Origin: Byssothecium circinans
Lineage: Eukaryota > Ascomycota > Dothideomycetes > Pleosporales > Massarinaceae
DNA: 64,000 bases
Direction: 5' to 3'
NCBI GenBank assembly: GCA_010015675.1
Contig: ML976992.1
Coordinates: 2,730-66,729, forward strand
In this document: positions 55,678-64,000 of the stretch, in pieces
Numbering within the stretch: position 1 is the first letter of the stretch
How the letters are laid out: every line of letters starts with the position of its first letter
The notes under the pieces: model-generated
The model's database searches: none
Told to the model about the DNA's origin: nothing
Seen by the model: the letters and a program-made list of their open reading frames with translations, nothing else
Translations under genes and position numbers: made by a program

Positions 55678-57689
55678 ATGCCCACAAGGTCCTTATTCCG
55701 TCGACCAAGCGAAAGCTCTTCTAGCGACGATTCATCCGATCATCGTGAGGATGCCAGCCATGATGCCCCGGCAGATAATCTGCTTTCAAGGATTAACACT
55801 ATTGATACATCGTCATCTGCTGCGCCTGTTGGGCTACCAGGGATACCAGCTACAGTTCAGGGAGTCACAACCTCTAGATCCAATTCTCAACTTCGCGATA
55901 TCCTCATGCACTCATTACTCGAAGAAAAGACTCTGAGGGACACTGCAGAGCGTCTAGGCAAGGACCAATCTGATCCAGAAGTTCAACAGGTGGCGAAGTC
56001 TGCGTACCAGGGCATTGTCCACCAGATTCTGGACTCTGAGGATCACAAATATGCTAGTGATGCGATGGAGCACGCCCGTGCCGCGGCAAAGGAAGGTATT
56101 AACAGGGTGACCCGCGCTCAGTTCAACGGGATCTCAGGGGATATGAATGCGGTAGGAACCGCTGCTGCTGCTGGGGTATCCCAAGCCCTAGTACCGCGGC
56201 CCCTCAACGTTGTCGACACCGGTGTCGAAGCAATTACCGCCAATCTGGACCTGGCCCTCGGCTTACGGGTCCCGATCCCACCATACCTTCACGGCCTCCA
56301 TGGACTTCATACGGACAGGTATGCACGCGACTATACCGAAATTGAGATGGTGGGCAAGGGCGGATACGGCAAGGTGTACAAGGTGAAGCACAAGCTGGAC
56401 AATTCTTTCTACGCAGTCAAGAGGATTATTGTGAGCCCTGCGAAGATACGAACTCTCACCGAAGGGAACCGAGCCCAAGAGATGGAGAATATGTTGAAAG
56501 AAGTTCGGTCACTGGCCCAACTTGACCACGTAAACATTGTTCGCTATTTCAACGCTTGGTTGGAGTACTGCCCCTCTGGCGATGCTGTGCTACCTGGCCA
56601 ATTCCTCAACGATGAGCGGACTGATGCTTCCACTTCCTCGGCTTATGGCGCGTCGTACGGTGAACCTGACCAATACTCCGATATGGGCATTGTTTTTGAA
56701 GATAGCGACACTGGCGCTGGAGCGGAGCAACCACTCGATGTAGTCAACGATCTGCCATTGAGCGAAGTGGGTACCAAGCGCAGAGACCGCCGCACAAGCG
56801 AAGCGACAATAACGAGCATTTCTTCCCTAAAGTCACGCGGAAGCGCGATTGCCCAAATCATTCATGAGGATGAAAGCGATGACGATATAGAGGTGATTCC
56901 AAGGACTTTTGAGGAGTCTTCGAGCTTCATGTCTGACAGGTAAGCTCATAAAAAGCCTTCAACCAACGGTTAATGCTAACTCTATCTAGTGACATGCCAA
57001 ATCAGCTGGTTTCGACTCGTCATAATGGTTCCTACCTCACTCTCAACATTCAGATGTCTTTATATGAAGGCAATCTATCGTCTTTCCTTTCCTCGGAGAA
57101 GCTAGGTCCAACCCATTGCTTCCATACTTGCATTTCACTCGAGCTTCTCAATAGTATTATCGACGGGGTCGAGTATCTGCATAGCGAGGGCGTGGTCCAC
57201 CGTGACCTGAAACCAGCCAACGTGTTCTTGTCGCTCGCATCCAGTCGCCGCCAACCGGTCAGTTCTGTAGACCTCTCCACTTGCCGCCACTGCCCAAGTC
57301 GCGAGTGCCTATACGTTACTCCTAGGATCGGCGATTTTGGGCTTGTAGCGGTACTGGGTGACAGTGCTGCCAGTAAGCCCGTCGGCACTGAATTCTATCG
57401 ACCGCCATCCGGTGGAATGGTGAGCGAAAAGCTCGATGTCTATGCTCTGGGAGTCGTCGCTTTCGAGCTGTTGCAGAGCTTTGGCACTAGGATGGAGCGC
57501 ATCGAGGCTCTGACGAACTTGAGGCGTGGCGAGCTACCTGAAGGCTTTGGCGAGATAATTGGTGGCTATCTGGGCCGGAAAGTGGAAGGGCTCCTCGTTG
57601 GCATGCTTCGCGATGATGAGGAGATGAGGTGGGGATGCGAGCAGGTAAAGAGCGAGGTTGAAAAGATCGTGAGTGGCTATAAGGCATAG
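55678..57689 (+). CDS. eIF2-alpha kinase, HRI/PEK group
   Basis: Protein kinase predicted to phosphorylate translation initiation factor eIF2-alpha under stress, most like fission-yeast Hri-type enzymes. Two exons (55678-56939 and 56990-57689; 50-nt intron with GCTAAC) give 653 aa. The N-terminal 220 residues include a helical regulatory segment (LRDILMHSLLEEKTLRDTAERL, about 72-93; family context). The kinase domain starts at GKGGYGKV (227-234) with Lys248 in YAVKRI. An acidic, Ser-rich insert of about 130 residues (about 300-430) splits the N-lobe, a hallmark of eIF2-alpha kinases. HRDLKPAN (491-498) and GDFG (535-538) carry the catalytic residues. The activation segment reads GTEFYRPPSGG where most kinases have APE, so the usual Glu is missing. 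Converges with the permease gene, 205 bp between stops. Confidence 0.85.
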
Positions 57690-57894
57690 ATGGTCTCTCT
57701 GGGGTTTGAGACTTGGTGATACCCATATGAATGTGCATAGAACTGTTGCGAACAGCGGGAATGAAATGGCAATTAGCAATCTCCCAATTGGTGTTTCTAA
57801 CTTGTGTTCTATTGATTACCTATAAACGACATGAAGTGCGGCCCCAGCCACTCCGCTAGAATCCTAAACGCAAGCCTCTGCTCTCATCCCTTGA

Positions 57895-60246
57895 TCAACC
57901 GAACAGCTTATCCAAAATCTTGTTGAACTTGTTCGTCTCCTCCACCTCAACAAAATTCCTCGTATAATCCTCAATCTCCTCCAAATCCTGCAGCAGATCC
58001 ACCTCATGCAGTTTTCTAAGCTTTGTCTTCTTGATGAACTTCCATCCAAGGTACAGAACGGGAAAGAGGAAGATCATCATATACCTATACCAAAGTGAGC
58101 TACCAGGTCAATCTACATCTGAAAGGGAGGCTGGCTTACGAGAACAAGAAATCCGGCACATTCCAGTTGTCGTCTAGGAAGACGGTATATCCACCCACGA
58201 AAGCCATAATGAAGGTGCCTACCAGACCGTAGTATGCAGCATACGGCTGCAAGAAGCCCTTGTAAGGCAGCGTATTCCGATCCAAACCCTGCACCTTACA
58301 CGCATTATAAAACCTAATAAAAGTAAAGCACATCACACTAAAGTTAATCAGCTGCGACGCCGTAACCAGACTAACGAACCAGCTCAACACTCTAGCCGAG
58401 TTCTCGCCGAGCTGCAGAAACGAAAGCATAGCGAAGACGAGCACGACGCCGACGCAGAAGTAGGGTACGCCGGACCTGTTGCACTTCCTGAGGATCTTTG
58501 GGGCTTTGCCCTCGAGCGCGAGGCCGTAGAGAGAGCGCGAGGCGCAGTAGACGTACGAGTTTCCGGCGGAGAAGGCCGAGGCGAGGACCATGGCGTTGAC
58601 GATGTGGGGGAGGCCTTCGATGCGGAGACGGTTCATGGCTACGACGTAGGGGGATGCGGCGGCGCCGGGCTTGCCGTCTTTGAAGGCCGCGGTCATTTCG
58701 GGGTCGTTGTATGGGACCTGCTTCTTGTTAGTTATGAAATGGTGGGTTATTATACCGACTACTTGCATTGATTCCGACACATAGCGAACCGAGCACGAAA
58801 AAGCATGTCAGTCGGTAGAAGACGGCGTTGTAGGCTCGCGGCATGATCTTCCTCGGGTTCTCTGCCTCTCCGGCAGCCATTGAGACCTGGATAGGGGGCA
58901 CAAAGTCAGCAAGGCTCAATCATGGGTGCACATCCCAGATCCACGCACTTGTGGTCAGTATAGGGTGAGCACGGTATTCTACTTACGTAATCAGGCCCAG
59001 CGATGGTGAAAGAAGCCTGGATCAAGCATTGCAGGAACCCTAGGAAGCGACCAAGGTTTCCAGGGCGATAGAGCTCGTTGAAAGATCCAGGGTTTTTCCA
59101 GTATCTGAAGCCGTAGCGGTCCTTGATGGGATTCCCACCCAACATAGAAATAAATGTGAAGATGATCAATCCAATGATAAGCAAGACTTTGCCCAATGCA
59201 GCCCAGAATTCAGTCTCGCCGTACCATTTGACTGCCATCATATTGATCAGGCTGCGATTGCGTTAGTCTGAGGTTGTACGTCCAGTTGTGGTTGTGCAAC
59301 GTACCCATAGAGCAAGATCACAATCGCAATGATGGCGCCAACAGGCACCACATCAGACCAAAAAGTTATAATCACATTGCAGGCCACGATTTCGAAAGGC
59401 ACTCTGAACGTCGATGTTAGTGTCTATCTCACACGCATTTCAAGCACTATAATACATACAACGCGGCTTCAAAGATGAAGAAGTTCCTTGAAAAACGTCA
59501 ATATACGCTGTCCAAATGGGTGGTAGGATAAAGTACCAGCCTGAGGCAACGCCAAAAGCATCGTCGACGTAACGACCGGCGAATCGAATGAAGGGCGAAG
59601 AGATTGGTAGGTACGAGACCATTTCAGCCATACCTGACACCTTGTATCAGTAAAAGAGTGGCGCGTGGGCATATTTTTGACGCAAAGGGAATGCTTTCGG
59701 TAATTCGTTGGCCACGAGCAGCGCCGCTGATTGAATTGTTGCAGATGGGCTTGTTGCGCTTGGGGGGAAATCTCACACAGTGTGACAGCAAGGATGAAGG
59801 TACACCTGGTGAAATTAGCTTACTGAGCGTACGACGATGCGTCAAAAGTCTCGCAACGCTTTCCACAGTCCGGGTCCGCTAGAATGTTGCAAGACATTTG
59901 TACTGGGTAGCAATGGTTTGCAACACCATGCTGAAACTCGATATTGTACTTCGTGGAGCCGGACTTACCATAGAGAGAAGGCTAGGAACAAGCTTCCTGG
60001 ACCACCGTTCATCAAGCCTTTGCCTATTTGCACGTAGAGCGCGGTTCCGATTGTTCCTCCAATACCGATCAGCTGAATGTGACGAGGCTTGAGTTTCCGG
60101 TGGGTAGAATCGTAGTGCTTCACGGAGCCCGTCATCGAAGCACGTCGCGGCTCGGTATCATATCCGGGCGCCTTCTCCGGATCGACTTTGATCATCCTCT
60201 CATTGTAGTTGTCTTTCGAGCCGTAGTCTGTGCCGGTGGAGGCCAT
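57895..60246 (-). CDS. Amino-acid permease, YAT family (APC superfamily)
   Basis: Plasma-membrane amino acid:H+ symporter of the fungal YAT family, 12 membrane helices. Nine exons (60246-59969, 59805-59777, 59633-59537, 59486-59460, 59403-59305, 59251-58987, 58886-58767, 58717-58140, 58084-57895) join without frame error into 560 aa. The soluble N-terminus ends at LKPRHIQLIGIGGTIGTALYV (TM1 signature; family context). Splicing restores AFSLWCTFILAVTLCMAEM, ASGWNFFIFEAALVPFEI and YGLINMMAVKWYGETEFW. The AGEAENPRKIMPRAYNAVFY motif, unique to YAT permeases, lies in exon 7. The C-terminus ends ETNKFNKILDKLFG as usual. Exons 2 and 4 are only 29 and 27 nt. Intron 7 (58718-58766) uses a GC donor (GCAAGT). 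Substrate not predictable. Confidence 0.88.
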
Positions 60247-62335
60247 TGTGGTTGAAATTCCGGGTGCTGCGACCTGGAATTCAATGCACGGATTTGAGGA
60301 GAGAGAAGAATTGCACCAAAAAATTACATGCGCAGGGACGTAGCTCGATTATATACGCTTGAAGCTTACGGCGATCCTCCGCAGGGGTCTACCGGTCTAT
60401 CGTTTGTTGGTAGGAGATAGCGAACTGCTGGTGTAGTAGCGAAGGCACAGCAGAAAATGGCGCGCGGTCGCTTTGATAAAATCCTCTAGGGCTTTTAGCG
60501 TAATGTAATGAGCAATGCACCCGATTCTCCGAAGATACAGTGGAAACCTGCAGGCGTTCGGGGTCCAGGCCAGGTCCCTGGTTCTCGTGCGCATCACGCC
60601 TTCTGTATGCCGGGAGTGGGCATCCAATAATCAATTGCACGCTGATCGATACCAAACACTCGTCTTCTGTGAGCATCATTGATTCTTGTGACGATTGTCA
60701 CGCCAACAATCAAGATTCCCGTTTGATCTCGGTACGCAGTGGGTGTTACCAATGCTATACAGAAAGTCGAAAGGTGGTGTTAATCAGGTGCACATGTGCG
60801 GTCGCCGCGAGCTAGTACTAATTTAACACCTAGTTGGACGGCTGGGGCGCTTGGACAAATATTGAGCCGTCCCGTTCACCTCCCCAATTCCTTCGTGCCT
60901 TTATACGGAGTACCATCGTGCGAAAAGTTGATCTCCAGCTCGGTCTCTTCACAGCCGGTCACGTGCCGGTATCTAGCCTGTGGTCTTGCACGGCCATTGA
61001 GTAGATGCGCCAGAGCCGTTCTTATCGGTCACCCCGAACCCCACGATCTACTCTTCGAGCAACGCCCAAAATGTTGACTTCCTTGGCCTAACTAATACAT
61101 CTCCAATGGCAGTACCCTGATCTCGGCCGCCGAGAAGTCAAGTCACTTGGCGTTGCTGGGCTACTGGTTGGCTACAGGCTTCAAACTTCTTCACTGATCC
61201 GGCGTAAGCTTGTCTTGACCTGAACCGGAAGGTCTACGGTCATTGCAATGGAACTCAGGCGTGGAGACTGCAACTTTTCTTTTTTGTTCCTTTTCAGATT
61301 GTTCTCGAGCTCCGATGCCACCGATTCAAAACCCGAGCACTGGGTATTCGGACCCACACGCCCACTCGCTTGTACCCTTGCCCCCACGCGGCGAAGTATA
61401 TCACCCGGTGCCGTATCACTTTACACTCAAATGTCTGAGCAGAACGTGCTGTCGAGAAGTCTGGGGGCAGGTTTCTCTGCATACAATGTCAGCCCCACAA
61501 GTGGACGCCTGAAGGGCCTCGTGAGACCGGTGAAGGCTATTATAGAGGTCTCAACCCCACGTCTTGCTCATATGATATGTAATGAAAACCCCTCTGTCAA
61601 GCTATCCGCCTTTTGTACTGTGTGTTTTTTTGTAAATGCAGTCGCTAATTACTCTGCGTACAGCTTACATGTCGAGACGAGTTGGTGTCAGCAACTGCTT
61701 GCCGAGATTTGGACTTTGAAGACGTCCAATTGAACTTGATGGGCGAATCAATTGTGCGAATAATCTGGGGAGCTTTATTTGTCCTCCATGCCAAGTTCCA
61801 AAGCTGGTAGGGGCGAGAACGTCGAGGAATCTGACGGCGAAGCGTGTGTGTGGTTCCTGTGTACAATCAGAAGTGAGGTTAGAAGTATGTGAGAAAAAGC
61901 AATGTGAAGTCAAGAGAAGTGGGAATGAAAACAAAGCATCTCATCTGCATCACGCCATCCGCTTGGTGTTTAGTCATAACACTGCGAGGAAGGAGCATCC
62001 CGACGGAGATTTGTGGAGAAGGGAAAAGTCAGCACCGAGTAGAAATCGAAAGGCTGTCTTTTCATATAAATAGTTCCCATGTAGCTCGGCCAGAGTGATG
62101 ATAGGTGCCATTGCACTGAATTGTTACTATCGGCTTTTTCAGATCACCTACTCAGCATGATGTTCAAACAACAACTTTTCTAACATTTCTAAGGACTCCT
62201 TCCATCATTTCTTACGTCTTTGTACACAGTGTACCAGATCGTTCAGGTCATACGGTTCTCGCTTCCAAATACCAAAGCCATCGACAACAACCATCCGCTT
62301 CGCACCGCCATAAATCCCCCTCCCATATACCCACC
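60247..62335. other. Intergenic DNA, permease to right-edge MFS gene
   Basis: 2.1 kb containing the permease promoter at its left end and the 3' region of the MFS gene at its right end. The plus-strand frames at 61243-61733 overlap in two registers and show no domain; no gene, repeat or RNA is supported. Confidence 0.4.
60348..60355 (-). promoter_or_regulatory. TATA box of the permease gene
   Basis: The minus strand reads GCGTATATAATCG here, containing TATATAAT about 105 bp upstream of the permease start codon, a suitable position for a TATA box. Confidence 0.5.
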
Positions 62336-64000
62336 TCACTCCGTCTTCTTATGAATCCTCGGCAAGCATAACCAAAGCCCCCAAATAACCCCCAACAACG
62401 CCAAAATAATCGGTTGCAAGACCTGCACGCCCTTTGACTCTGCAATTGCCCCAACTGCAAACGGAAAAATGGCAGCTCCACTTCCACCAAAAGCAGCAGC
62501 GAAGCCTATAGCACTGACATGCAAGTGCCTGGGTAGGAGCTTGGTGGCAGCTACGACGGCGGCGGGGAACAAGGGGCCGAGGAAGAAGCCTTGGAGGGAG
62601 ACTGCAACAGCTGAGACGTAGAATTGGGGGACTAGCCAGAAGATGAGCTCGAGAGCCATGGTGATGGGAAGGTAGATCTGTGGAGAAGTTAGAATTACTT
62701 TATTTGCAAACTCGAAAATGGTGGTTGCAAGAAGGAGGTCAAGCAACCAAAAAGCGCAAAGGAAACATCACTTACAGCAATTGCAAGCTTCTCCCCCAAC
62801 TTCGGCGTTATGAAACCGAGAACGATCCGTCCAACTGTGATTCCCATCCAGAACCCGGTGGCTGTCATGCCACTAGCAAAATCGCCACCATGCCTTACCT
62901 CGAGCATGAACTTTACAATCCATCCACCGAGTGCAACCTCGACACCCACATACCCGAGCAAAAAGAGAGCGCAGAGCCATGTAACACGGGCATTGGGAAG
63001 CCGGATGAGTGCTTCTTTCATGCGGTTGTCCTTTGTATCGGTGGTGCGTGGGTTGTTGGAACGGAAGACGGCGCCTGTAGCAGTCCAGAAGGCACTTGCC
63101 GATGTTGCGAGTTCGATGGCAGCCATGCCGATCTACAGGGTTGTGAGCTGGATCTCTCATAATGATGGAAATTAGTGAGCAAGGCTTACCATGACATAGT
63201 AAAAGTAATACCACGGCAACTTCTCCCCCTTTGTAATCATCGTGGTAGCAATCAACGGCGATAGAATAGCACCAAGCCCATAGAACGCGTGCAGAAACCC
63301 CAAAACCTCGTTCGGATTCGCCATATTGCCTAACCAAGCATTCCACGCGGCATCAGCTAGACCGTTGCCGAATCCAGCGGCCATGACTACATCGCATTAG
63401 CACTCACTGCATACAGCATCATGCTTTCTCCGCGATAACTCGGGGAAACTTACAAACCACTACCAGCACCGGATACGGAGGATGCACCGCAATAACCACA
63501 TACGCAACGAGATGGCAAACAGGCGAAATAATCCCAACACCACGTTGCCCGAACTTGAGATGAATAGCATTGTTGAGAAGCGCAGAAGCCGTGTAACCGA
63601 CCAATGGCGACAGGAACACGAGAGAAATGATCACAAAAGTAAGGTTGTAGTACTCTTGCAGCTACACCAAAACTGTTAGCTGGCTCTTTCTGGTCAAAGA
63701 TGCGGTGTTGCGGCGTCTTACGTATGGGATCAAAGCACCGTAAGCGGCGTCGTTGCTGCCCATGACCACGAAACTCCAAAACGCTGCCATTGTCCTCCAG
63801 AAATTGATCTGGGACGCGTTCCACCGCTCAAGTTTCTCGGCTCCCTGCGTCGTTGGCGACGGTAAGTTCTCGACTGGGTCGTCATTTTCAGCGTGGTTTC
63901 CTCGCGTCTCGTGGATCTTGAGGCTGGAGGTTGCGTGCTTGGCTGGCTCTGGTCGCGAGAGGTCTTGTAGCTCGACGGCGTCTTCCTTCGGTGGCGCTTC
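62336..64000 (-). CDS. MFS transporter, 5' end beyond the window
   Basis: C-terminal 490 or so residues of a major facilitator transporter resembling the fungal Bsc6-like group; the start codon lies past the right edge. Exons visible: 64000-63722, 63661-63454, 63386-63190, 63132-62776 and 62677-62336, introns 57-98 nt, all joining in frame. The first visible exon has an acidic N-terminus, then FWRTMAAFWSFVVMGSNDAAYGALIPYLQEYY (family context), the first helix. Helices continue through SPLVGYTASALLNN, AAGFGNGLADAAWNAWLGNM and GFLHAFYGLGAILSPLIAT (this G-A-x-x-S-P motif is typical), and end with the C-lobe and the tail LCLPRIHKKTE. Substrate unknown. It is unrelated in family to the DHA1 transporter at the left end. 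Confidence 0.82.

Noticed and set aside
1..64000. Secondary-metabolite cluster or CRISPR array
   Set aside because: No synthase, tailoring enzyme set or cluster regulator was found near the transporters, and no regularly spaced repeats are present.

Overview
The window is nuclear DNA of a filamentous ascomycete (Pezizomycotina), most likely a Dothideomycete. Genes carry short introns of about 45-100 nt with GT-AG borders and CTAAC/CTAAT-type branch sites. Coding density is moderate, and the families are typical of this group: YAT amino-acid permease, DHA1 drug transporter, CorA-like protein, DUF3824, DUF1593 and an HRI-type kinase. The class assignment is an inference from gene content. I rebuilt the spliced genes by hand from splice sites, reading-frame continuity and family resemblance.

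Layout, left to right: an AT-rich palindromic repeat at the edge; a DHA1 MFS transporter (831-2935, +); a six-exon CorA-like membrane protein (3308-5439, -) divergent from a three-exon small Cys-rich protein (5770-6251, +); the mitochondrial glycine carrier Hem25 (6950-8009, +); a DUF3824 RS-rich protein (9206-10960, +); and a secreted DUF1593 nucleoside-hydrolase-like protein (12203-13723, +). Next is a dense housekeeping block: TRAPPC11 (15841-19855, -), RXT2 (20244-21726, +), tubulin cofactor E (21835-23743, -) and splicing factor SF3A2/Prp11 (24123-24880, +). After 4.6 kb with no confident gene comes the RSC7/Npl6-type remodeller subunit (29446-31632, +).

A complete 1,390-bp Tc1/mariner element (34578-35967) lies between RSC7 and the exosome nuclease DIS3/Rrp44 (35991-39011, -). 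It inserted 21 nt past the DIS3 stop codon. Its transposase reading frame is open, but the third catalytic acid of the DD34E triad is Lys. DIS3 is divergent from V-ATPase subunit H (39292-40851, +).

From 40.9 to 50.6 kb the DNA is gene-poor, with one confident gene: a secreted HEXXH metalloprotease-like protein (45048-46389, -). Then follow a single-span membrane protein (50552-51220, +), Apq12 (52463-53003, +), an unrecognised disordered nuclear-type protein (53457-54737, -), an eIF2-alpha kinase of the HRI/PEK group (55678-57689, +), a nine-exon amino-acid permease with two micro-exons and a GC-AG intron (57895-60246, -), and an MFS transporter truncated by the right edge (62336-64000, -).

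There is no biosynthetic cluster, CRISPR array, rRNA or confidently recognised tRNA. Most genes are unrelated housekeeping functions (membrane traffic, chromatin, splicing, RNA decay, vacuolar acidification, translation control) in divergent or convergent pairs rather than one pathway. The most unusual items are the mutated mariner copy in the DIS3 3' region, the permease gene structure, a stop-free in-frame intron in tubulin cofactor E, and the small CxCGDGP cysteine protein.
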